Source of the DNA: Chrysomallon squamiferum
Lineage: Eukaryota > Mollusca > Gastropoda > Neomphalida > Peltospiridae
Direction: 5' to 3'
Assembly: GCA_012295275.1 (NCBI GenBank)
Contig: CM022671.1
Location: forward strand, 33,856,683 to 33,879,182
DNA: 22,500 nucleotides
The position numbers were made by a program, and so were the translations under genes. Position 1 is the first letter of the stretch; every line of letters begins with the position of its first letter. Positions 1-16,623 of this stretch are shown in pieces. Below the pieces are notes generated by a model. It was not told the origin of the DNA and did not search any database. It saw nothing but the letters and a program-made list of their open reading frames with translations.

Positions 1-73
1 TAAAACAGTTAATTCCATTGATTTTATTATTACTACTATTATTATTATTATTATTATGTGTGTGTGTGTGTGT
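1..73. repeat. Left-edge copy of a dispersed repeat with ATT/TG tail
   Basis: The first 25 bases are identical to 6114-6138, and both copies run straight into an (ATT)n tract. Here the ATT tract (about 35-56) is followed by (TG)n at 57-73; the other copy is followed by (GTT)n. This looks like one end of a dispersed element with a microsatellite tail, cut by the window edge. The element family is not identifiable. Confidence 0.6.
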
Positions 74-457
74 ATAGTATAAGAACAGTAAATAAGTAAA
101 TACAAGATACATATAATAAATAAATAAATAAATAAGTAAATATAGAAATGCATACATCCATCCATTCATTTACGCATCAATACACCTACATAAAAAGTAA
201 ATAACTAAATTTAAACAAATAAATAAATAAAATTTAAACGAAAATAAATAAAACCTGAAATTCTTGTACAGATAATTTCGAGGGCAAAGCTTTACAAAGA
301 CAATGTGTACAGAAGAATAATCATTCATACTTTTAACCGAATTACGCTTAGCAGGGTACAAAAAGGGCGTGTATCAGTTACGTCTCCTAACAATGAACAA
401 ATTCTGAAAAACCCAGTTGCTTTATATCGGATACTACCATGATGAGTCAAAGCAATC

Positions 458-500
458 ATAATAATAATAATAATAATAATACATGTAATACTACTACTAC

Positions 501-533
<33 letters not shown>

Positions 534-581
534 ATGTAATTCTACTACTACTACTACTAATAATAATCATCATCATCATCA
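458..581. repeat. Compound AAT/CTA/CAT trinucleotide array
   Basis: The array is a higher-order repeat: an (AAT)n block, the linker acatgtaat, then (CTA)n. This occurs twice (about 472-510 and 522-560) and ends in (CAT)n. Both strands stay open only because the repeat lacks stops in some frames, so the poly-Asn and poly-Ile frames here are not taken as genes. Confidence 0.85.
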
Positions 582-952
582 GTGTTCAAGAAAATCAAAG
601 TTCGCTTCTTTTTTTTTTACTTATTTCTCTACATTGTCTACACTAGTATCCATGCGTTAAGTATACTATAAAACAAAGGCTAGGCATATAACTGAAAACA
701 GTGGGCAAAGACTGGGCTTTGCAAAACAAATTGTAAGTTTTGTTTTAATCTCTGCAAGAAAGTGAAGTTCAGTGAAAGTGTATTATTGTTGCATAGCGTA
801 ATAGTCTTGTTCAAGTAATCATTACTAAAGATTTATTTTTGAAAACGAAGCTAAACTGTTCGTGTGGTAATGTTAGTGTTGCATAAACAAGCTTCCTGGT
901 ACAGGCAGTGCAATTTAAAGTGTCGTTTTGTAACAAAATGATAATGTATTAA

Positions 953-1306
<354 letters not shown>

Positions 1307-1994
1307 ATCTCTGTAAATGTAGTTACTGTTTACGTACAACTAACGTTAATTTGTCTGAACGATAAACTTTACGATGAAATGTGTATCACTCGTGTGCACG
1401 GCCATAACGTTCATATCTCCACTCGAGATTACGAATCTGCTCTGTAAAACTGTAAAAAAAATAGACAGCTGTTGTTTTGGTCGTGGATATCACGATTTTA
1501 TGTTTTTATTATAGATTTATTACAAATATCTTGTCTTTATTAGAAGCTGCTTCCAAACAGAAACGGCTAGATAGTGAATTTCTCTTGCTTCTACGCTGAA
1601 TTAATTGCACGGTAAAAACTACTACTTCGTCTTCTACTATTACTACTACTTATCTGCTTATGTGCTACTGCTACTATTACTTCTGCTAAAATTTTTCCCC
1701 ATTATTATCATTACGACTCTGTTACCACCACCACTACTCCTACAACTACTTCAGCGTCTTGTTTCTTGTTTCAAGTATCCTAGTACTGTTGTGGTCGCTA
1801 TGGCTGTTATTTCAGGTAGTATTTTTAAATTATCAATGCGATATGGATGGATATTTTAAATATTTTCGGGTCTCTTTTGAGAAGATCCTTATTGTTCAAA
1901 CCAGCCTACTAATAATGACATGACAGTTTTGAAAAAAGAAGAAAAAAGAGAATAATTTTATAGTATAATTTACTACTGTTATAACAGGCCAGCA

Positions 1995-2019
1995 AATAAT
2001 AATAATAATAATAATAATA

Positions 2020-2057
<38 letters not shown>

Positions 2058-2145
2058 AATGATGATAATACTAATGATAATAATGATAATGATGATGCGT
2101 ATGATGATAAGGATGATGATGATGATCATCATCATCATCATCATC
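1995..2145. repeat. AAT/GAT array ending in a GAT-ATC palindrome
   Basis: (AAT)n gives way to (GAT)n with a few interruptions and then flips to (ATC)n. The switch point at GATC (2124-2127) creates a perfect 28-bp palindrome at 2112-2139. The minus-strand poly-Met/Ile frame over this array is not a gene. Confidence 0.85.
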
Positions 2146-2743
2146 TAAAAGATAAGGCGAACCGTAGAGTTTTCCGAAGTCGTGAAAATGAAAACTTAAC
2201 CTCAGTCAGAACTTCCTTTCTGAGCATTCCAATTATGCAGTCTTTCAAAAGAACATTTAAAAAGTCCACAATCTCAATTTCTGGTTCGTTTTGGTTAACG
2301 ATTTTGATAGCTGAGTCAAATGTTTCCTCTCAGCTTTGCATGTTCCATTCACAGGTTTGGAAAAAAGTCAGGGAACATTGGTCTGGTCCTCTCTTTAACT
2401 GCGAACTTGTGAAAATCACGTGCTTGTGAAAGATTAACATTTCTAATCTGATATAACCCGATTTTCACTGATATCTGTTATCTAATGTCTAAATATCTGA
2501 CTTGCACCCGACATTAGCTATTCAAGATATCAAATTAAGACAAATTCCATGCTACTCTGATAAACGTTTTCTTACCTTCAGTCATCAGTGATATTTACGT
2601 TAAAATGTAATTACTGAATCGCCGGTTTAGAAATATTATGTGTTTTTTTTGTGTGTGTGTGTTGTTGTTTTCTTTTTTTCTATTTCGAGATTGCTTTGTA
2701 ATCACTGTTTTCAACCTGTTCGGGCATACTAACTTTATTATTA

Positions 2744-2813
2744 CCACACACACACATACACACACACACACAAAAACACACAGTTTTTATTTTTATTTGT
2801 TTATTTATTTATT

Positions 2814-2870
<57 letters not shown>
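2744..2870. repeat. (CA)n followed by (TTTA)n and (TTA)n
   Basis: A CA tract at about 2744-2781 with small interruptions is followed by TTTA repeats (about 2797-2822) and an uninterrupted TTA tract to about 2870. Confidence 0.85.
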
Positions 2871-2873
<3 letters not shown>

Positions 2874-3023
2874 ATTGTTATATTTACATTTTATTTTCGA
2901 TTTTGTTACGTTACATGCTCAACGAAATTACATGACTTCAAAATAACTACAACAACAACAAACCTAATAATTCGTATTGCAAATTCATTTATGATGTTAT
3001 TCAAACAAAGGTCGAAGGTATGA

Positions 3024-3064
3024 TGACGTCATTTTCACTGACATGTTCCGACATATGTATAAAG
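3024..3064 (+). promoter_or_regulatory. Candidate CRE + TATA promoter of the glycosyltransferase gene
   Basis: A perfect palindromic cAMP-response element, TGACGTCA, lies at 3024-3031, and a TATA-like TATAAAG at 3058-3064. The gap of about 30 bp fits a CRE-TATA core promoter, and initiation would then fall near 3088-3095. The site is about 0.6 kb upstream of the start codon at 3655. Base identities are directly seen; promoter function and assignment to this gene are inferred. Confidence 0.45.
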
Positions 3065-3131
3065 CATTGACTGCAAAATATATCTAAGTTGTTTTTCCGA
3101 CAGCAGCTAAGAATATTAATCTGCATTTTTG

Positions 3132-3443
3132 GTATGTTATATTTAATTATCGCAGCCTTTATTTCCTAAATTGGTTGTTTGCAGGTGAATTGTTTTCAAT
3201 GCATCAATTTTACAATCTGTTCGAGTTATCAGTCATTCAGTAAAGCATATTCATTTGTAAATAATTTACTGTTTATCGCCCCATTATCCCATAATGTAGA
3301 ATGAAACTCAATATCATAATTAAGGTTGATTTTAATTTTCTATCGTAAATAAAAATCGACTTCTGTTTTATAATATATAATAGACTGTTAGAGTTTATTG
3401 CATTTGTTCATTATATAAAACTATTGCTTATATCTATTTTCAG
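3132..3443 (+). other. Possible 5'-leader intron
   Basis: A donor-like G|GTATGT (intron from 3132) and an acceptor-like pyrimidine-rich stretch ending in CAG at 3441-3443 would define a leader intron of about 312 bp. This would join a short first exon (starting near 3090) to the coding exon. A second acceptor-like CAG ends at 3459. The idea rests on splice-site appearance and on the promoter placement only. Confidence 0.35.
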
Positions 3444-3447
3444 ATAA

Positions 3448-3658
3448 ATGGTCTTTCAGCATGGCTCAAAACGAAAATTATTTAACGGATCGAGCACAAT
3501 ATATAACGAAATATATTGTTGTTATTATTATTTATTCGACGTGTCCAGATTTTAAACTTTAAAATTTCTGCCAGGATTGAAGATGATGTGTAGCAGCGCT
3601 AACTATGACACGCGTCGAACATTTTCGTAGTAAAATAAATTACACCGAAAGAGGATGA
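3448..3658 (+). promoter_or_regulatory. Cluster of three upstream ORFs before the glycosyltransferase start
   Basis: Three short ATG-initiated frames precede the main start: 3448-3555 (35 codons), 3583-3630 (15 codons) and 3605-3658 (17 codons). The last one ends with TGA at 3656-3658, overlapping the main ATG at 3655 and sharing a base with the next ATG at 3658. The ATG at 3605 has an A at -3. If the leader includes this stretch, translation of the main frame would depend on leaky scanning or re-initiation. The frames are seen; regulation is inferred. Confidence 0.5.
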
Positions 3659-5175
3659 TGTTCCGAAAAAATATATTACGTCAAACAAACAAACGAAACT
3701 TATTCCAGCTGCTTGTGGTACTTTACTTCATCGGTTTCGTTGGTCTATTACTTATGTGGAATATTCAAGCTACAGGATTTAGAAAAAATGTAATTCATTT
3801 TGACAGTCTCCTTAAGGAACATATTGTTCCATCAAGAACCGATAGTAAAAGACATGTTAATCCAGCAAGATCCCAAGATACACACCCAAGAAGCGATAAT
3901 GGAAGACCTATTATTTTAGCAAGAAAAACAGAACAACCGGCTGTTAAAATGCAAACGCCCATTGGTAATGACAAATGTTTCAGGAAACATATTCTATCGT
4001 TCCTCAGCAACAAAACGATTACGTTGTCAGAAGATCCAGTTTGTTCCTGGCTGAAGAGCGAAATATCCGGAGAGAATTTCTATGGATACGGTGACATGTT
4101 TGTTCGCCTGCATAATGTCATATTAAACCCAAAACATGCTGAGGGCAGACAAGGTGGAGAGGATATATCTTCCGTAATGATGCAGCAAGAAAATTTAGAA
4201 TTTCTTGTACTTAAACCTGGATATTTTTCTATACTGTGTACAAAATTAAAAGCGTATCAGTTTACTCAAAAGAATCATTTGACAGACTGGATGAAGTCTC
4301 TGGAGTGCAGGACAGATGACAAGGTCTCAGGATTAACGAAACAACGTGGTTTTACCATAGCCGTGAAAAGATACGAATACGTTAATCTCTACCACACAAT
4401 GACAGACTATTACAATGCCTTTTTGATGTTACTCATATTTGACATGGATCCTAATAATACCACAATCTTGTGGATAGACGCTCATCCGTACGGAACTCTG
4501 GATCCCGTGTGGCAGACGTTGTTTTCCTCAACGATCAGGGCCGGGACGTTAAAAGAAGCTGTACTTTTCGAGAACATGGTTTGGAACGTGATGGGATACG
4601 ACAGTCCGCTTAATCATCACGACAGACCTTTCGTTCCGTACCTGGAAGAGTTTAGAGAGTTTTTCTTGACACGACATGGCGTGTCCACTACAAAACCTCT
4701 CAACTGCAGCAAGCTCAACGTCATGTTCATCTGGCGCCGAGACTACGTCGCGCATCCTAGAAACCCTTCTGGTTTGGTGAAGAGGAAGATTCAGAACGAA
4801 AACGAACTGTTAGAGACGATTCGGAAAGCTGTCCCTGGCCACAACGTGACCGGTGTCCAGCTGGATTCGCTGCCTATGAAGCAACAGCTGGAGCTCATCG
4901 CCAGAACTGATGTTTTCCTGGGAATGCACGGGGCCGGACTGGCTCACACACTGTTCCTTCCTAAACACGCAGGACTGATAGAGTTGTATCCAGTATACTG
5001 GAGCGCAGCTAATCGTCACTTCCGAGCCATGGCACAGTGGCGAGGTCTTCATTATCAGTTGTGGCAAAATAGGAAACCAGAAAATGAAAAAGACAAATAT
5101 TATACTTACATTCCACCAGACACCGTTTTAAAAATGTTCCTAGAAATCAAAAGTAAAATGTGCAAGACAAGCTAG
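3655..5175 (+). CDS. Family GT61 glycosyltransferase, beta-1,2-xylosyltransferase-like, type II membrane protein
   Basis: This single uninterrupted frame of 506 codons encodes a Golgi-type transferase. A short basic cytoplasmic end is followed by one hydrophobic membrane segment (about residues 16-35), a variable stem (about 40-105) and a luminal catalytic region. Recognisable GT61 features are a YEYxNLxHTxTDxY block near residue 240, an LWIDAH stretch near 270, FIWRRDY near 358, and the hallmark HGAGLAH at 425-431 followed by ELYP. The Tyr-Glu-Tyr block and the WID/VWQTLFSS order resemble plant core beta-1,2-xylosyltransferases more than EOGT, which has a cleaved signal and a C-terminal retention signal absent here, or POMGNT2, which has a fibronectin domain. 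In these enzymes xylose is added from UDP-xylose to the core mannose of N-glycans, a modification known in snails. Sequons NKT, NNTT, NCS and NVT are present. ATG 3655 has A at -3; ATG 3658 follows immediately. Family is secure; donor and acceptor are inferred. Confidence 0.85.
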   Translation: MMFRKNILRQTNKRNLFQLLVVLYFIGFVGLLLMWNIQATGFRKNVIHFDSLLKEHIVPSRTDSKRHVNPARSQDTHPRSDNGRPIILARKTEQPAVKMQTPIGNDKCFRKHILSFLSNKTITLSEDPVCSWLKSEISGENFYGYGDMFVRLHNVILNPKHAEGRQGGEDISSVMMQQENLEFLVLKPGYFSILCTKLKAYQFTQKNHLTDWMKSLECRTDDKVSGLTKQRGFTIAVKRYEYVNLYHTMTDYYNAFLMLLIFDMDPNNTTILWIDAHPYGTLDPVWQTLFSSTIRAGTLKEAVLFENMVWNVMGYDSPLNHHDRPFVPYLEEFREFFLTRHGVSTTKPLNCSKLNVMFIWRRDYVAHPRNPSGLVKRKIQNENELLETIRKAVPGHNVTGVQLDSLPMKQQLELIARTDVFLGMHGAGLAHTLFLPKHAGLIELYPVYWSAANRHFRAMAQWRGLHYQLWQNRKPENEKDKYYTYIPPDTVLKMFLEIKSKMCKTS

Positions 5176-5599
5176 TATAAGATGATATATTTATCTGATC
5201 CTGTACAATTTTCTCATTTAAAATAATATATATTGACTAATTTATACATAAAATTGTTTTAACGGGGTTATTAATTATTTTATGTAGCTAGTTAATTAAT
5301 TTTTAATTTTCGTCCTCAAATACAATAATGATAAAACCAAAAAAAGGTTTGTATTTAGAAAACTAATTTACATAAACTAACACGTGTTCAGAAAGCTGAT
5401 GGGTACGTATCGGATGCTATTGATTACACTAATTAAACAAATTCCTACACTGTTCCTGTAGGGCATAGCCATTGTTTTTGTTATTTTTATTTTATTTTAA
5501 TTGCTGTGATTTTTTGTATTCGTACCATAATAGGAACTCTGATGTCCACATTTCAAGAATTCAAATCGCTGTTTGGAAATCTTATACGGTATTTTTGAA
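5176..5599. other. 3' flank of the glycosyltransferase gene, AT-rich
   Basis: No further gene is visible. The sequence is AT-rich and contains a possible poly(A) signal variant ATTAAA at 5432-5437; no AATAAA hexamer stands out in the first 250 bp after the stop. The length of the 3' UTR cannot be fixed from sequence. Confidence 0.5.
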
Positions 5600-5625
5600 T
5601 GTGTGTGTGTGTATGTGTGTGTGTG

Positions 5626-5699
<74 letters not shown>
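5600..5699. repeat. (GT)n microsatellite
   Basis: About 100 bp of GT dinucleotides, nearly perfect with small interruptions near 5613 and 5626. A Val/Cys-rich frame over it is a repeat translation. The purine-pyrimidine alternation can form Z-DNA. Confidence 0.92.
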
Positions 5700-6113
5700 G
5701 TCCTCATCAGTAGTACCAATCGGTACGTTTTTTTGTTTTTTTTCTTTTTTATTGCTGTCAAAAAGCTGAAAAGATAAAACGCTTTGTTTTTTTGTGTGTA
5801 TTTTTTTTAATTTTTATCTCCATTATTTGTTTTATTTTATTTATCCTGCAATCACTGTACGTTGCAACAAGATATCATAAATTCAAATATTTAACTGGCA
5901 AAAAATATGGCTTTTGGGGCGGAGCTTTTTTTACATACAGTTACTGTTCAAAGTTACTTCTTTTTTGTTTATTTGCTAATTTAGATCTTAAAACACCATT
6001 TTAAAAACAACCATCATTCCAAAATCATTTAAGAACTATTTTGTTCTGATGTAAAGCGACCACAAACTCAACACACGTGACTCAACCACTATCGTGAGTC
6101 AAGAGTTGAAAAT
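5700..6113. other. AT-rich intergenic DNA with paired AP-1-like sites
   Basis: A hydrophobic frame of 70 codons at 5792-6004 has no recognisable motif and sits in T-rich DNA, so I do not call it a gene. Near the right end an inverted pair, TGACTCA (6078-6084) and TGAGTCA (6095-6101), lies just before the repeat copy that starts at 6114. Confidence 0.5.
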
Positions 6114-6187
6114 TAAAACAGTTAATTCCATTGATTTTTTATTATTATTATTATTATTATTATAGTTGTTGTTGTTGTTGTTGTTGT
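6114..6187. repeat. Internal copy of the dispersed repeat with ATT/GTT tail
   Basis: Bases 6114-6138 repeat the first 25 bases of the window exactly. An (ATT)n tract to about 6164 and a (GTT)n tract to about 6187 follow. Only this edge is shared within the window, so the full element and its family are unknown. Confidence 0.6.
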
Positions 6188-7064
6188 ATTGTTATGAATG
6201 CATGATAAAGCTGATATTTTAAGACACTAACCATTTATTCTCTGCATATTTCTTCTTTTACATTTTTTATTTTTTTGTAATTTTTTTTATGTAAATATTT
6301 ATTTCCTTATTAAACATATTTGAATGTTAATTATGCATTTAATAATTATTTTGTTATCTGAATCGGATGCAAAAAGATATGTTTTTATTTTAACAAAGTT
6401 ATATTTTGATGAATTAAATATTTTTTTGAAGTTATTTTAAGTTCTTGAATGAATTTAGACGATAATAATTATTTTATATGATTGAATGGCTACACGGAAA
6501 TTAAACAATCAGTATTGAAAATATTGCTCAGAAGTGACCAGTGTGGGATTTACATATTTGAGGCGATGTCCCTTAAAAAGCAGCAACGAGACCTGATTAA
6601 CCACTGTTATTTTTTTTTTCTGTTCCATGACAGATCACTATAAATCTTTTTTAAAATGTGACTGGATTAACGGCCCCGAAGCTTAAGCTTCATTATTAGT
6701 TTCATAACAAATACGCCCTGTAAATGAGAGAACTCATTTTGATAGTGCTGTTGCTAGAACCTTGAACCCGAAACCGAAAGTGTGCGAGTTCGAAGCCCTG
6801 TATTTGTACGATCTTGTAGCAGCTGTAAGTGACAACCTGATAGGACGTGACTTTTTATGTATGATTAATTTCAATACGGCGGGATGATCTTTACGCTCCC
6901 CAGGGAGCCCAGGTGTGTCTTGATTCAGAGAAATAATAAATTGTGCGTTTTGACCGTTTTCACGCATGGAATTATGTGCTGTATGAGTGTCCTGTCATTT
7001 ATGTTATTAAATTGTCACTGAAAAGTGAGATAACGCTTTTTGAAATTACTTATTTGACTTGAGG

Positions 7065-7066
<2 letters not shown>
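6188..7066. other. Intergenic DNA without recognisable genes
   Basis: The left half is AT-rich. About 6660-6970 is more mixed in composition and contains a 14-bp palindrome at 6678-6691 (gaagcttaagcttc) and a tRNA B-box-like stretch near 6786. The minus-strand frame 6734-6967 (77 codons) has no known motif and no flanking gene signals that I can support. Confidence 0.6.
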
Positions 7067-7126
<60 letters not shown>

Positions 7127-7270
7127 TGGTTTTATATTTATTTATTTATTTTTATTTTATATTTTTAACTTATTATTTTATTATTTTTATTTGTTTATTT
7201 ATTTATTTTTTATAATTTTTTTTATTTTTTTATTTATTAACTTATTTATTTATTAATTTTTTATTTTTTT
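7067..7270. repeat. (AT)n microsatellite and TTTA-rich low-complexity DNA
   Basis: A pure AT tract covers 7067-7123. From about 7136 to 7270 the sequence is imperfect TTTA/TTTTTA repeat with almost no G or C. The Tyr/Ile and Phe/Leu frames here are repeat translations. Confidence 0.9.
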
Positions 7271-7636
7271 ATTTTGACACTATGGAAACAATTTAAACAA
7301 ATAAAATTCTATAACACAAAATAAAAACAGAGAATTGAAAACTGGACATGTAATATCCATCAGCGGCGCCATTGAAACACTAAAGTTTTCTTGTTACTTG
7401 CACTGAGTGTCTCACAAGTCCTGTTGCTGTTGTGAAACAGTTTCATTTTATTCAGTCTGTGTCAGTTTAAACGTATTTTGATAAATTTATCTGTGTCAAA
7501 ATTTGTGTATTTGTGGCAGCCGTGGTATTTCTATTTTTGTGTAACTTGGCCATTGGCAACAGTTGTCTTCAGTGTTATATATATGTTCATGTTAATCTAT
7601 GCAATCACGTAATATGTATAACCTAGAAAAAACAAA
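7271..7636. other. Unique-looking intergenic DNA, no gene seen
   Basis: About 365 bp of moderately complex sequence between two repeat blocks. No open frame, RNA gene or repeat could be supported. Confidence 0.6.
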
Positions 7637-7692
7637 CATACATACATACATACACACACACCAACATATATATATAGATACATACATACATT

Positions 7693-7748
<56 letters not shown>

Positions 7749-7777
7749 CATACATACATACATACATACATACATAC

Positions 7778-7780
<3 letters not shown>
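7637..7780. repeat. Compound (CATA)n-(TA)n-(CATA)n microsatellite
   Basis: CATA repeats from 7637 are followed by a short CA stretch, a TA tract at about 7697-7744 and a second CATA block to 7780. The poly-His/Thr/Ile frames on both strands follow from the repeat. The TA core can extrude as a cruciform. Confidence 0.92.

Positions 7781-8838
<1,058 letters not shown>

Positions 8839-8925
<87 letters not shown>
8839..8925. repeat. Third (GA)n tract, about 140 bp upstream of the DALRD3 start
   Basis: A perfect AG dinucleotide tract of 87 bp. It stands where a third copy of the duplication would begin, but the sequence after it is unrelated to the body of copies A and B. It lies in the likely promoter or leader region of the next gene. 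Confidence 0.9.
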
Positions 8926-8928
<3 letters not shown>

Positions 8929-9065
8929 TTGTTAAGAGCAACACCATTTCATATGAAGTTCATTACACAAACCTTCTTGTCATCATAATACACCAGTGTA
9001 CTTTTCAAATGTTTATATCCTGATAGTCATTTTAGAGTAACCGCCCCTGTTTTACCAGAAACAAA

Positions 9066-15863
<6,798 letters not shown>

Positions 15864-15906
15864 AAAACTCCACCTTGGTGCTCCAGAGAAATATGGAGGA
15901 AATTAA

Positions 15907-15912
15907 AATAAA
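15907..15912 (+). terminator. Candidate DALRD3 poly(A) signal AATAAA
   Basis: A canonical AATAAA hexamer lies 44 bp after the stop codon. This would give a very short 3' UTR. Other AATAAA matches occur further on in AT-rich DNA (for example near 16500), so the site used is uncertain. Confidence 0.45.
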
Positions 15913-16397
15913 GAAAATAATAATGCACAAATAATACCAGAATTGCAGTTAGAAAAAGAGTTTAAAATTAATTGCATTTTTCAGAGATTATGAAAACTGG
16001 ATTTTATTTGGTTTTCAAAATCCCATAAAATGACACAAATTATTTGTTACAAATGATGAATGTTGTATATTTATTTATTTATTTACTTTACCATGTTTAA
16101 TTCTATTGTTGTCAAACAAAACAGTACAACATTTTCAAGGACAGTTTATTGTCTCAGCATTACATTAATAATTAAACAGAAATAAGTATTTTCAAAATAC
16201 CTTACAGTATGATACATTGTATCGTATAAAAAATAAACAGTGCAGATCTAGTATTTTTCACTGTTGGGGGATGTGAAAATAGTTGATTTTACAAGTGGAA
16301 AACATTTTAAACTGAAAGAGATTTATGTAATTTTTATTTTTAAAAAGATTGCAAATCCTTGCAAGTCCCATATTTACATACTACTTCATTTCTCTCT

Positions 16398-16399
<2 letters not shown>

Positions 16400-16455
<56 letters not shown>

Positions 16456-16470
16456 CTCTCTCTCTCTCTC
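16400..16470. repeat. Poly-T (56 bp) followed by (CT)n
   Basis: A homopolymer T tract at 16400-16455 runs into CT dinucleotides to 16470. Read on the minus strand it is (GA)n followed by a long poly-A. A shorter 24-bp poly-T lies at 16558-16581. Confidence 0.9.
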
Positions 16471-16623
16471 ATTCTCTTTTTAAAAAATACAATGGATAAT
16501 AAATAAATAAAAATAATTACAATCAGTATTAACAACTGATATATATTAATAAATACATTTTTTTTTTTTTTTTTTTTTTTTCGTTATGTGGTAAATAATT
16601 ATTTTAAATTTTCTTTGTCACCA

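Larger units (their letters stand above)
15864..16623. other. Convergent intergenic region between DALRD3 and the minus-strand gene
   Basis: The stop codons of the two genes face each other across about 760 bp. The stretch holds two poly-T tracts, 16400-16455 (followed by (CT)n to 16470) and 16558-16581, which read as poly-A on the minus strand. AATAAA on the minus strand occurs at 16338-16333. The plus-strand frame 16264-16506 is a poly-Phe repeat translation. Confidence 0.7.

Noticed and set aside
439-660. Poly-Asn/Thr frame and matching poly-Ile minus-strand frame
   Set aside because: Both are translations of AAT/CTA repeats lacking stops; no non-repeat protein features.
2235-2429. 64-codon plus-strand frame
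   Set aside because: Short, no known motif, no splice or promoter context that I can support.
5792-6004. Hydrophobic 70-codon frame that could be a small membrane protein
   Set aside because: T-rich DNA produces Phe/Ile/Leu runs by chance; no homology recognised, and the hydrophobic run follows base composition.
6780-6800. tRNA B-box-like gagttcgaagccc suggesting a tRNA gene or SINE head
   Set aside because: Two mismatches to the B-box consensus, no convincing A-box at the right distance and no cloverleaf could be drawn.
6734-6967. Minus-strand 77-codon frame in a region of more balanced composition
   Set aside because: No recognisable motif and no donor, acceptor or promoter context found; kept only as a possibility.
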